Shown: positions 1-7,159, numbered from the stretch's first letter. The stretch: 7,159 bases of DNA from Pseudomonas sp. (GCA_029239415.1 JAQZAY010000190.1:1-7159), one strand, 5' to 3'. Program-made: numbers and translations. The notes: a model not told the origin generated them from the sequence alone.

Positions 1-17
1 AGAATGCGCCCCTCTGA
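1..17 (+). promoter_or_regulatory. Possible truncated promoter end and GC-rich discriminator of the tRNA-fMet gene
   Basis: The window opens with AGAAT directly followed by GCGCCCC, about 13 bases before the mature tRNA. AGAAT would be the last five bases of a TAGAAT-type -10 box if the base outside the window is T. The G/C-rich stretch after it is the type of discriminator found in stringently controlled stable-RNA promoters. The -35 box lies outside the window, so this is only a suggestion. Confidence 0.3.
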
Positions 18-94
<77 letters not shown>

Positions 95-104
95 TATTCG
101 TCAG

Positions 105-146
105 AACAAGCCCCGCCTGCTTTCAGCAGTGCGGGGTTTGTTGTTT
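105..146 (+). terminator. Rho-independent terminator of the tRNA-fMet gene
   Basis: AACAAGCCCCGC (105-116) pairs with GCGGGGTTTGTT (131-142) over 12 base pairs including one G-T wobble. The stem continues inside as CTGC (117-120) with GCAG (126-129), around a TTTCA loop, with T130 bulged. The 3' side runs into the T-rich tail TTTGTTGTTT (137-146). It begins ten bases after the tRNA CCA end, so it should end the tRNA transcript and insulate the following operon. The 163 bases between here and the mprF start hold no convincing sigma70 promoter that I can see. Confidence 0.92.
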
Positions 147-258
147 CCGGGGTTCTGAAAGTCGCCACGTTGCGCGCGCACAGATCATGAAACTTCTTTA
201 AGCGCGCCCGCCCCAGAGGGAACGCTACTATTGCTGGCACGAGTATTCCCACAGGAAT

Positions 259-304
259 TGCCCCTTGCCCGCCCCCCTCCCCTGCCTCGTATCCTGCCCG
301 AGGT
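259..304 (+). promoter_or_regulatory. mprF leader: C-rich tract and hairpin over the Shine-Dalgarno site
   Basis: The ribosome binding site of mprF is GAGGT (300-304), five bases before the ATG. Two things stand out in front of it. Bases 261-299 are very rich in C (25 of 39) and poor in G (5 of 39), the composition typical of Rho loading sites. In addition, GCCTCG (284-289) can pair with CGAGGT (299-304) around a nine-base loop, which would cover the Shine-Dalgarno sequence. Both are seen directly; any regulatory role for translation or premature termination is inference. Confidence 0.4.
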
Positions 305-309
305 AAACC

Positions 310-2952
310 ATGAACGCCCCAAGACCTGATGCGCCCGCTCCTGTGACGGCGGCGCTGCCTGCGGCCGCGAACAAGCTGCCCTGGCTCGAGCGACTGAGCC
401 GATACCGCCAGCCTCTGGGCCTGGCGCTGACGCTGCTGCTGTTCACCCTTGCGCTGGTTGCCTGCCGCCACCTGCTGAGCGAACTGGATATCCACGCCTT
501 GCACGATGCCGTGCTTGGCCTGCCAGCCAGCGCCCTCACCGGTGCCTTGGTGGCCACGGCAGTCGGCTTCGTCATCCTGCTGGGCTATGAGTGGTCGGCC
601 AGCCGTTACGCCTCGGTAAAGCTGCCGCCTGCGACGCTGGCCATGGGCGGCTTCAGCGCCTTTGCCATCGGCAATGCCATTGGCTTGTCGATGCTGTCCG
701 GCGGTTCGGTGCGCTATCGCCTGTACAGCCGGCATGGGCTGGGGCCAGGTGAAATCGCCCGCATGACGATCTTCGCCAGCCTGTCGCTGGGCTGCGCCCT
801 GCCGCCCCTGGCAGCGCTGGCGACCTTGGCGGACCTCCCGGCGGCCGCCCTGGCGCTGGGCTTGTCGCCGCTGCTGCTCGGCAGCGTGGCCAGTGCCGTG
901 CTGCTGCTGAGCGCCGCGCTGGTTTTCAGCCTGTACCGCCGGCGCTTGCCCGCGCAGCCTTCTGCGCACGCCCTGCTGGTGCAGTTTGGGCGGCGGACCC
1001 TGCGCTTGCCCTCCGCGCGCCTGGCGGCCCTGCAGCTGTTGATCACTGCGCTGGATGTGGCCGCCGCTGCCACCGTGCTCTATTTGCTGCTGCCCGAAGC
1101 TCCGCCCTTTGCGGCATTCGTGCTGGTCTACCTGCTGGCCCTGGCGGCTGGGGTGCTCAGCCACGTGCCCGGTGGCGTGGGCGTGTTCGAGGCGGTGTTG
1201 CTGGCCGCGTTCGCCGATCAGCTCGGTGCCGCGCCCCTGGCGGCTGCGTTGCTGATGTACCGGCTTGTCTACGTGGTCCTGCCACTGCTGCTGGCCTGCG
1301 CGCTGTTGCTGGCCAACGAGGCGCGCCGCCTGCTGTTCGCGCGGCAGGCGATCAAGGCGGCCTCAGGGCTGGCGGCCCCGGTGCTGGCGGTGTTGGTGTT
1401 TCTCTCGGGGGTCGTGCTGCTGTTCTCCGGGGCCACTCCGGAGATCGACACGCGCCTGGAGCACATGGGTTTCCTGGTGCCGCACCGGTTGATCGACGCC
1501 TCGCACTTCGGCGCCAGCCTTATCGGCGTGCTCTGCCTGCTGCTGGCGCAAGGCTTGCGCAGGCGCCTGTCGGCCGCCTGGCTGCTGACCACCGTGCTGT
1601 TGCTGATGGGCGCGCTGCTGTCGCTGCTCAAGGGCTTCGACTGGGAGGAAGCCTGCATCCTGACCTTCACGGCTTGCCTGCTGGCCGTGTTCCGCCGCTC
1701 GTTCTACCGTCCCAGCCGGCTGCTCGAGCTGCCGTTCTCGCCGGTGTATCTGGTCGCCAGCGCCTGCGTGGTGGGCGCGTCGATCTGGCTGTTGCTGTTC
1801 GCCTACCAGGACGTGCCCTACAGCCACGAGCTGTGGTGGCAGTTCACCCTGGATGCCGACGCGCCCCGTGGCTTGCGCTCGGCACTGGGCAGCGCGGTGC
1901 TGCTGGTGGCCGTTGCCCTGACCTGGCTGCTGCGCACGGCACGCCCGGTCATCCACTTGCCCAGCGATGAGGCGTTGCAGCGCGCCTGGAAGATCCTGCA
2001 GGCATCGGACCAGCCCGACGGCGGCCTGGCCCTGACCGGCGACAAGGCACTGCTGTTCCACCCCGAGGGCACTGCCTTTCTCATGTATGCACGGCGCGGG
2101 CGCAGCCTGGTGGCGCTGTACGACCCGATCGGTCCGGCCGAGGAACGCGCACAGATGATCTGGCAGTTCCGCGACCTGTGCGATATGCACCATGCCCGCC
2201 CAGTGTTCTACCAGGTCCGCGCCGAGAACCTGCCGTTCTACATGGACATCGGCCTGACCGCGATCAAGCTGGGCGAGGAAGCCCGGGTCGACCTGCACGG
2301 CTTCGACCTCGAGGCCAAGGGCAAGGAGATGAAAGACCTGCGCTACACCTGGAACCGCGGCGGCCGCGACGGCCTGAGTCTGGAGATCCATGAACCGGGC
2401 CAGGCGCCGCTGGACGAGCTCAAGGCCATCTCCGATGCCTGGCTCGGTGGCAAGAACGTTCGCGAGAAAGGCTTTTCGCTCGGCCGCTTCAGCCCCGAGT
2501 ACCTGGTGCACTTTCGCATCGCCCTGATTCGCTTCCAGGGCCGCCCGGTGGCGTTTGCCAACCTGCTGGAGACCCAGGGCCGCGAGCTGGCCAGCCTGGA
2601 CCTGATGCGCGCCCACCCACAGGCACCGAAGCTGACCATGGAGTTCCTGATGATCGGCCTGATCCTGCACTACAAGGGCCATGGCTACGCCCGCTTCAGC
2701 CTGGGCATGGTGCCGCTCTCCGGCCTGCAGCCGCGGCGCGGCGCGCCGCTGACCCAGCGCCTGGGCTCGCTGGTGTTCCAGCGTGGCGAACAGCTCTACA
2801 ACTTCCAGGGCCTGCGCCGCTTCAAGGACAAGTTCCAGCCGGGCTGGGAACCTCGCTACATGGCAGCGCCGGCCGGGCTCGACCCGCTGGTGGCATTGGC
2901 CGACACCGCCGCCCTGATTGCCGGCGGCCTGACAGGATTGGTGAAACGCTGA
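310..2952 (+). CDS. mprF: MprF-type aminoacyl-phosphatidylglycerol synthase/flippase (probably alanyl-PG synthase)
   Basis: An 880-residue integral membrane enzyme that transfers an amino acid from aminoacyl-tRNA to phosphatidylglycerol and is thought to flip the product to the outer leaflet. This lowers negative surface charge and protects against cationic peptides and acid. About 14 hydrophobic helices fill residues 35-545, with the UPF0104/flippase signature HVPGGVGVFE at 285-294. The DUF2156 synthase domain (two GNAT-like folds) spans about 550-852. Visible signatures are EKGFSLGRF (719-727), LASLDLMR (760-767) and NFQGLRRFKDKFQPGWEPRY (831-850); D764 and R767 probably match catalytic residues studied in P. 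aeruginosa PA0920. A short amphipathic-looking tail follows. The length matches full-length Pseudomonas homologues. The ATG is chosen because GAGGT sits five bases upstream. The stop overlaps the next start as TGATG. Alanine rather than lysine is inferred from synteny with PA0920; sequence alone does not settle the donor. Confidence 0.95.
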   Translation: MNAPRPDAPAPVTAALPAAANKLPWLERLSRYRQPLGLALTLLLFTLALVACRHLLSELDIHALHDAVLGLPASALTGALVATAVGFVILLGYEWSASRYASVKLPPATLAMGGFSAFAIGNAIGLSMLSGGSVRYRLYSRHGLGPGEIARMTIFASLSLGCALPPLAALATLADLPAAALALGLSPLLLGSVASAVLLLSAALVFSLYRRRLPAQPSAHALLVQFGRRTLRLPSARLAALQLLITALDVAAAATVLYLLLPEAPPFAAFVLVYLLALAAGVLSHVPGGVGVFEAVLLAAFADQLGAAPLAAALLMYRLVYVVLPLLLACALLLANEARRLLFARQAIKAASGLAAPVLAVLVFLSGVVLLFSGATPEIDTRLEHMGFLVPHRLIDASHFGASLIGVLCLLLAQGLRRRLSAAWLLTTVLLLMGALLSLLKGFDWEEACILTFTACLLAVFRRSFYRPSRLLELPFSPVYLVASACVVGASIWLLLFAYQDVPYSHELWWQFTLDADAPRGLRSALGSAVLLVAVALTWLLRTARPVIHLPSDEALQRAWKILQASDQPDGGLALTGDKALLFHPEGTAFLMYARRGRSLVALYDPIGPAEERAQMIWQFRDLCDMHHARPVFYQVRAENLPFYMDIGLTAIKLGEEARVDLHGFDLEAKGKEMKDLRYTWNRGGRDGLSLEIHEPGQAPLDELKAISDAWLGGKNVREKGFSLGRFSPEYLVHFRIALIRFQGRPVAFANLLETQGRELASLDLMRAHPQAPKLTMEFLMIGLILHYKGHGYARFSLGMVPLSGLQPRRGAPLTQRLGSLVFQRGEQLYNFQGLRRFKDKFQPGWEPRYMAAPAGLDPLVALADTAALIAGGLTGLVKR

Positions 2953-2954
2953 TG
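2940..2954 (+). promoter_or_regulatory. Translational coupling site between mprF and the hydrolase gene
   Basis: The last bases of mprF contain GGTGA (2940-2944), a modest Shine-Dalgarno match seven bases before the next start. Stop TGA (2950-2952) and start ATG (2952-2954) share one base as TGATG. This arrangement usually lets ribosomes finishing the first gene restart on the second, so the two proteins should be made in a linked ratio. Confidence 0.75.
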
Positions 2955-4235
2955 ATTCGACGCTACGGGCTGTACCTCTCGATTGCGCTGCTGCTGGCCC
3001 TGCTGGGCGCGGCGCTTGGCTTCTGGCTGTGGACCCGGCCAGCGCCGCCAGCCCGGCTGCAGCACCTTGCCCTTGCCGATGGCAGCAGCCTCACCCTGGT
3101 CACCCCTGGCATCTCGGCCAAGGCCCGGGTGGCGATCGCCACGCCTGCGGACCAGCGCCTGAGCGACCGGCAATTGCTCGACCTGAGCCAGGCCGGCCAG
3201 GCCCAGCTGGTCCAGGTGACCCTGCCCGCGCAGGACTGCCTCAAGCAGCAACAGCGGGTGCAGCAGGCCATCTTGCAACTGTCCGCGGCGCCCACCCTGG
3301 TGGCGGGCATCGGCCCTGGCGCGGCCCAGGCCTGGCGCTGGCTGGCCGGGCAACAGAGCGATCATGCGCGCGCCATTTCCGTGGACTTCACCCTGGAGCA
3401 ACCCGGCTGTGCGACACCATTGCCCAAGAGTGCGCCCCACGGCCACTGGAACGTGGCCTGGAACGACAACCCGGATGACGCCAGCGCCGCCTTCGTGCGC
3501 GACCAGGCCAACGCCGAGACCAGCATCAGCGACTACGACATCCACCTGCCGCAGGTGCTCAAGGGCCAGCTGACTCAGGCCCTGGTCGGTCATGACGGCA
3601 GCGCACTGGACATTCCCGTCGTGGAAGTACCCGCCGGGCAGGCCACCGACACCGTCACCCTGTTCCTGTCGGGCGACGGCGGCTGGCGCGACCTGGACCG
3701 GGACGTGGCCGGCGAGATGGCCAAGCTGGGCTACCCGGTGGTCGGCATCGACACCCTGCGCTACTACTGGCAGCACAAGACGCCGGAGCAAAGCGCCGCA
3801 GACCTATCGGAACTGATGCAGCACTATCGTCAGAAATGGGGCACGAAACGCTTCGTGCTCACCGGCTATTCGTTCGGTGCCGACGTGTTGCCGGCCATCT
3901 ACAACCGGCTGCCCGGCGAAGACCAGCAGCGGGTCGATGCCGTGATCCTGCTGGCCTTCGCCCGCAGCGGCAGTTTCGAGATCGAGGTCCAGGGCTGGCT
4001 GGGCAATGCCGGCAAGGAGGCCCCCACCGGTCCCGAAATGGCCAGGCTGCCGGCGTCGAAAGTGGTGTGCATCTATGGCGTGGACGAGGGCGACGAGAGC
4101 GGCTGCACCGACCACACGGCGGTCGGCGAGCGGGTCGAACTGCCGGGCGGTCATCATTTCGACGAAGACTACCCTGCCCTGGCCAAGCGCCTGATCGACG
4201 AGATCGAACGGCGCCAGGCCAAGCGCAGTTCCTGA
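2952..4235 (+). CDS. AcvB/VirJ-family aminoacyl-phosphatidylglycerol hydrolase, predicted periplasmic and membrane-anchored
   Basis: A 427-residue predicted serine hydrolase that would remove the amino acid from aminoacyl-phosphatidylglycerol, the opposite of its operon partner. Homologues of known function are P. aeruginosa PA0919 (alanyl-PG hydrolase) and Agrobacterium AcvB (lysyl-PG hydrolase, encoded with lpiA, an mprF relative). Residues 7-27 form one hydrophobic helix after basic RR; no clear signal-peptidase site follows, so an inner-membrane anchor with the rest in the periplasm is likely. The C-terminal VirJ domain (about 232-424) has LFLSGDGGW (237-245), nucleophile elbow GYSFGAD (305-311, Ser307), a likely acid at Asp378 or nearby in YGVDEGDESG, and GGHHFDEDY (399-407) supplying the histidine. 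Cys373 and Cys385 flank the acid loop, and Cys96 and Cys153 lie in the N-terminal half; both pairs could form disulfides. The N-terminal half resembles a degenerate copy of the same fold. The alanyl or lysyl preference is inferred. Confidence 0.9.
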   Translation: MIRRYGLYLSIALLLALLGAALGFWLWTRPAPPARLQHLALADGSSLTLVTPGISAKARVAIATPADQRLSDRQLLDLSQAGQAQLVQVTLPAQDCLKQQQRVQQAILQLSAAPTLVAGIGPGAAQAWRWLAGQQSDHARAISVDFTLEQPGCATPLPKSAPHGHWNVAWNDNPDDASAAFVRDQANAETSISDYDIHLPQVLKGQLTQALVGHDGSALDIPVVEVPAGQATDTVTLFLSGDGGWRDLDRDVAGEMAKLGYPVVGIDTLRYYWQHKTPEQSAADLSELMQHYRQKWGTKRFVLTGYSFGADVLPAIYNRLPGEDQQRVDAVILLAFARSGSFEIEVQGWLGNAGKEAPTGPEMARLPASKVVCIYGVDEGDESGCTDHTAVGERVELPGGHHFDEDYPALAKRLIDEIERRQAKRSS

Positions 4236-4236
4236 G

Positions 4237-6135
4237 TCAGATTTCCACCTGCGTCCCCAGCTCGATCACCCGGTTCAGCGGCAGGTTGAAGAAGCGCAGG
4301 TTGCCGTTGGCGTTCTTCAGCAGGAAAGCGAACAGCGCCCCGCGCCAGCGCGCCATGCCTTCGAGCCGCGAGGCGATGACCGTTTCGCGACTGAGGAAGT
4401 AGGTGGTGCGCATGGGGCTGAAATCCAGCGTTGGCTCATGGCACAACGTCAACGCTGCCGGCACGTCCGGCTCGTCCATGAAGCCGAAGTGCAGCAGCAC
4501 CCTGAAGAACCCTTCGCCGTAGGACTCGACCTCGAAGCGCTCCTGCGGCGGCACCCTTGGCCGATCCTCGTTGACCACGGTCAACAGCACGACTTGCGTA
4601 TGCAACACCTGGTTGTGCAGCAGGTTGTGCAGCAGCGCGTGGGGCACGGCGTCCGCGCGGGCGGTGAGGAATATCGCGGTGCCCTCGACCCGGTGGGGCG
4701 GTTGCACCCGGATGCTGCCGATGAACAAGGGCAGCGGCAGGCTGCCTTCGTCGATACGCTCCACGAGGATCTGCTTGCCACGCTTCCAGGTGGTCATCAG
4801 CACGAACAGCACGATCCCCGCCAGCACCGGGAAGGCCCCGCCCTGCACGATCTTGGGCACGTTGGCGGCGAAGAACAGCCCATCGACCAGCAGGAAGCCC
4901 AGCAATACCGGCACCGCCAGCACCGGCGGCCACTTCCAGAGCAACAGCATCACCGTCGACACCAGCAAGGTGGTCATCAGCATGGTGCCGGTCACTGCCA
5001 CCCCGTACGCCGAGGCCAGCGCCCCGGACGACTCGAAGCCCAGCACCAGCAGCACCACGCCGACCATCAGCGCCCAGTTCACCGCGGGAATGTAGATCTG
5101 CCCCTGCTCATGGCTGGAGGTGTGCTGGATCTGCATGCGCGGGATGTAGCCCAGCTGGATCGCCTGGCGCGTCAGCGAGAAGGCGCCGGAAATCACCGCC
5201 TGCGAGGCGATCACCGTGGCCAGGGTCGACAAGGCCACCAGCGGCAGCAATGCCCAGCCCGGCGCCAGCAGGTAGAACGGGTTGCGCGCGGCCTCCGGGT
5301 CCTGCAGCAGCATCGCCCCCTGGCCGAAGTAGTTGAGCACCAGCGCCGGCAGCACCAGGGCGAACCATGCCCGCGCGATCGGCTTGCGGCCAAAGTGCCC
5401 CATGTCGGCGTAGAGCGCCTCGGCGCCCGTCAACGCCAGCACCACTGCCCCTAGCACGGCCACGCCGATGCCCGGATGGACGATGAAGAAACGCACGGCC
5501 CACACGGGATTGAGCGCCTTCAGCACCTCGGGGCTTTGCACGATGCCATGCAGGCCGAGGACGGCCAGGACCAGGAACCAGGTGACCATTACCGGCCCGA
5601 ACAGGATGCCGATGCGCGCGGTGCCGTGTTTCTGGATCAGGAACAGGGCCACCAGCACCACCAGCGAGATCGGCACCACCCAGTGGTCGATCCCCTCGAA
5701 GGCCAGGCCCATCCCCTCCACCGCCGAGAGCACGGAGATCGCCGGGGTGATCATGCTGTCGCCATAGAACAGCGCGGCTCCGACCAGGCCGCAGCCGACC
5801 ATCAGCATGCGCAGCCTGGGATAGGCCGCCGATGCCCGGCTCGCCAGGGCGGTCAGCGCCATGGTCCCGCCCTCGCCCTGGTTGTCGGCGCGCAGGATGA
5901 ACGCCATGTACTTGAACGAGACCACCCACGCCAGCGACCAGAAGATCAGCGCCAGGATGCCCAGCACCCCGTCGTGGTTGACCGGCACGCCATAGCTGCC
6001 GGAGAAGACTTCCTTGAGGGTATACAAAGGGCTGGTGCCGATGTCGCCATAGACCACCCCGACAGCTGCCACCAAGAGGCTCAGCGGCTTTGCCGCCGCA
6101 TGCCCGGTGTCGGCCTGACTGCTTGCCTGAACCAT
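4237..6135 (-). CDS. kup: Kup-type low-affinity potassium uptake transporter
   Basis: A 632-residue inner-membrane K+ transporter of the Kup/HAK/KT family, which in E. coli works as a K+/H+ symporter important at low pH. About 12 hydrophobic helices span residues 18-450, followed by a cytosolic domain of about 180 residues. Family signatures are all present: [17 protein letters not shown] (26-42), GEGG (87-90), [18 protein letters not shown] (124-141), [14 protein letters not shown] (237-250), [15 protein letters not shown] (311-325) and GYIPRM (329-334). The cytosolic part has VNEDRPRVP (521-529) and ends in [12 protein letters not shown]. The length is normal for the family and the frame is intact. 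The start is supported by GGGAG on the minus strand (6142-6146), six bases before ATG. It converges on the hydrolase gene with a single base between the two stop codons, and is divergent from rimO. In P. aeruginosa, from memory, a cytochrome b561 gene (PA0918) sits between kup and the hydrolase; it is absent here. Confidence 0.97.
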   Translation of the reverse strand: MVQASSQADTGHAAAKPLSLLVAAVGVVYGDIGTSPLYTLKEVFSGSYGVPVNHDGVLGILALIFWSLAWVVSFKYMAFILRADNQGEGGTMALTALASRASAAYPRLRMLMVGCGLVGAALFYGDSMITPAISVLSAVEGMGLAFEGIDHWVVPISLVVLVALFLIQKHGTARIGILFGPVMVTWFLVLAVLGLHGIVQSPEVLKALNPVWAVRFFIVHPGIGVAVLGAVVLALTGAEALYADMGHFGRKPIARAWFALVLPALVLNYFGQGAMLLQDPEAARNPFYLLAPGWALLPLVALSTLATVIASQAVISGAFSLTRQAIQLGYIPRMQIQHTSSHEQGQIYIPAVNWALMVGVVLLVLGFESSGALASAYGVAVTGTMLMTTLLVSTVMLLLWKWPPVLAVPVLLGFLLVDGLFFAANVPKIVQGGAFPVLAGIVLFVLMTTWKRGKQILVERIDEGSLPLPLFIGSIRVQPPHRVEGTAIFLTARADAVPHALLHNLLHNQVLHTQVVLLTVVNEDRPRVPPQERFEVESYGEGFFRVLLHFGFMDEPDVPAALTLCHEPTLDFSPMRTTYFLSRETVIASRLEGMARWRGALFAFLLKNANGNLRFFNLPLNRVIELGTQVEI

Positions 6136-6141
6136 CGACCA

Positions 6142-6167
6142 CTCCCACGAACGGCCCTGACCGGGCC
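6142..6167 (-). promoter_or_regulatory. kup ribosome binding site with a GC hairpin just upstream
   Basis: On the minus strand, GGGAG (6142-6146) is spaced six bases from the kup ATG and fixes the start. Just upstream, GGCCC and GGGCC (6163-6167 and 6153-6157) can form a five-pair, all-G/C stem around a five-base loop. Further out lies the palindrome CCCGCGGG (6194-6201). A possible -10 box TATGCT (minus strand, 6218-6223) lacks a good -35 partner, so I do not call a kup promoter. Confidence 0.5.
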
Positions 6168-6247
6168 AATGGCTGCATCATCCACACCGCGATCCCGCGG
6201 GGGCCGCAACGCCGCGAAGCATAGCGCAGCGTTCATCGCTTTTCTGC

Positions 6248-6276
6248 TGGTCAAGTGACAGCGCGCTCGCTAGAAT
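6248..6276 (+). promoter_or_regulatory. Plausible sigma70 promoter of rimO
   Basis: A -10 candidate TAGAAT (6271-6276, five of six consensus bases) lies 17 bases after TGGTCA (6248-6253, four of six matches to TTGACA). Transcription would start near 6283 and leave a leader of about 85 bases before the rimO ATG. GTGACA (6255-6260) looks like a better -35 box but is only ten bases from the -10, too close to be used with it. The call rests on pattern matching alone. Confidence 0.45.
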
Positions 6277-6295
6277 TGCGCACTTTTTGATCAGA

Positions 6296-6343
6296 GGCGC
6301 GCACAGCGCCCACCGGGACTGCCCTGTCACCGACACCGGGCAG
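6296..6343 (+). promoter_or_regulatory. Two hairpins in the rimO leader
   Basis: The first hairpin is GGCGC (6296-6300) with GCGCC (6306-6310) around GCACA. The second is stronger: CTGCCCTGTC (6319-6328) pairs with GACA (6332-6335) and GGGCAG (6338-6343), ten pairs around an ACC loop with CC (6336-6337) bulged. After it comes CCTTATTCAATTCC rather than a run of T, so it is not a standard terminator. The rimO Shine-Dalgarno GAGG (6358-6361) is left free. The pairing is visible; a regulatory function is not shown. Confidence 0.4.
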
Positions 6344-6367
6344 CCTTATTCAATTCCGAGGTTAGCC

Positions 6368-7159
6368 ATGTCCACCACCCCTTCGTCCGCCACGCCAAAG
6401 GTAGGCTTCGTATCACTGGGCTGCCCCAAGGCCCTGGTCGATTCCGAACGCATCCTGACCCAGCTGCGCATGGAAGGCTATGAAGTCGTGCCCACCTACG
6501 AGGACGCCGATGTCGTGGTGGTCAACACCTGCGGCTTCATCGACAGCGCCAAGGCAGAATCGCTCGAGGTGATCGGCGAGGCCATCAAGGAAAACGGCAA
6601 GGTCATCGTCACCGGCTGCATGGGCGTCGAGGAAGGCAGCATCCGGGACGTGCACCCCAGCGTGCTGTCGGTCACAGGCCCGCAGCAGTACGAGCAGGTG
6701 GTCAATGCGGTGCACCAGGTAGTACCGCCTCGCACCGACCACAACCCGCTGATCGACCTGGTGCCGCCCCAGGGCGTCAAGCTGACCCCGCGCCACTACG
6801 CCTACCTGAAGATCTCCGAAGGCTGCAACCACAGCTGCAGCTTCTGCATCATCCCATCGATGCGCGGCAAGCTGGTGAGCCGCCCGGTCGGCGAGGTGCT
6901 GAGCGAGGCCGAGCGCCTGGTCAAGGCGGGCGTCAAGGAGATCCTGGTGATCTCCCAGGACACCAGCGCCTACGGCGTCGACGTCAAGTACAAGACCGAC
7001 TTCTGGAACGGCCGCCCGGTCAAGACCCGCATGCTCGAGCTGTGCGAGGCGCTGAGCAGCCTGGGTGCCTGGGTTCGCCTGCACTATGTGTACCCGTACC
7101 CGAACGTCGACGACGTGATCCCACTGATGGCCGCCGGCAAGATCCTGCCGTACCTGGAC
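6368..7159 (+). CDS. rimO: RimO, ribosomal protein S12 methylthiotransferase (3' end outside the window)
   Basis: The first 264 residues of a radical-SAM enzyme that adds a methylthio group to the conserved aspartate (Asp88 in E. coli numbering) of ribosomal protein S12, in the cytoplasm. The N-terminal UPF0004 domain shows the three cysteines that bind the auxiliary 4Fe-4S cluster: Cys19 in [13 protein letters not shown], Cys55 in NTCGFI and Cys84 in TGCMG. The radical-SAM triad CX3CX2C is Cys153, Cys157 and Cys160 in [18 protein letters not shown]. The [12 protein letters not shown] and IIPSMRGK wording separates RimO from its tRNA-modifying relative MiaB. The start has GAGG (6358-6361) six bases upstream of ATG. 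The rest of the radical-SAM domain and the C-terminal TRAM domain lie beyond the window; the full protein is usually about 440 residues. No stop or frameshift is seen in the visible part. It is transcribed away from kup. Confidence 0.97.
   Translation, partial: MSTTPSSATPKVGFVSLGCPKALVDSERILTQLRMEGYEVVPTYEDADVVVVNTCGFIDSAKAESLEVIGEAIKENGKVIVTGCMGVEEGSIRDVHPSVLSVTGPQQYEQVVNAVHQVVPPRTDHNPLIDLVPPQGVKLTPRHYAYLKISEGCNHSCSFCIIPSMRGKLVSRPVGEVLSEAERLVKAGVKEILVISQDTSAYGVDVKYKTDFWNGRPVKTRMLELCEALSSLGAWVRLHYVYPYPNVDDVIPLMAAGKILPYLD

Noticed and set aside
189..217. AlgU/RpoE-type promoter (AAACTT at 190-195) upstream of mprF
   Set aside because: The -35 resembles GAACTT, but at 16-17 bases spacing there is no good TCTGA-like -10 (best match three of five).
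226..231. TACTAT as a sigma70 -10 box for mprF
   Set aside because: Only four of six bases match and the -35 region at the proper spacing is all G/C with no similarity to TTGACA.
1363..2682. Minus-strand open frame of 439 codons opposite the mprF catalytic part
   Set aside because: It has Q/A/H-rich composition, no recognisable motif and lies fully inside a conserved gene; it is a codon-bias shadow.
4438..6258. Plus-strand open frames of 338 and 260 codons opposite kup
   Set aside because: Both are Q/H/R-rich shadows of the kup coding strand with no family signature.
6413..7084. Minus-strand open frame of 223 codons opposite rimO
   Set aside because: The plus strand encodes RimO with all six cluster cysteines; the antisense frame is a shadow.

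Overview
This is a GC-rich chromosomal segment whose genes are all ordinary core-type genes. The gene set and order (initiator tRNA, MprF-type aminoacyl-phosphatidylglycerol synthase, AcvB/VirJ-family hydrolase, kup, rimO) point to Pseudomonas. From memory, P. aeruginosa has the same neighbourhood at PA0916 (rimO), PA0917 (kup), PA0919 (alanyl-PG hydrolase) and PA0920 (alanyl-PG synthase). A member of the P. putida/fluorescens lineage is my guess; the species cannot be fixed from this window. No mobile element, CRISPR array, integrase or sign of recent transfer was seen.

Layout from left to right: (1) an initiator tRNA-fMet with its encoded CCA end and a strong Rho-independent terminator; (2) a leader of about 160 nt, with a C-rich tract and a small hairpin over the ribosome binding site; (3) a two-gene plus-strand operon, mprF then an AcvB/VirJ-family hydrolase, joined by a TGATG stop/start overlap; (4) kup on the minus strand, ending one base from the hydrolase stop codon; (5) a 232-bp divergent intergenic region holding a plausible sigma70 promoter and leader hairpins for rimO; (6) the first 264 codons of rimO, cut by the window end.

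The most interesting biology is the two-gene operon. The first protein loads an amino acid (probably alanine, by analogy with P. aeruginosa) from aminoacyl-tRNA onto phosphatidylglycerol and probably flips the product across the inner membrane. The second is a predicted periplasmic serine hydrolase that would remove the amino acid again. Synthesis and removal of a surface-charge lipid are thus encoded as a translationally coupled pair. The hydrolase also looks like an internal duplication of an alpha/beta-hydrolase fold whose N-terminal copy has lost its nucleophile. Kup (potassium uptake) and RimO (ribosomal protein S12 methylthiolation) are neighbours without an evident functional link. I do not see a wholly undescribed system here.
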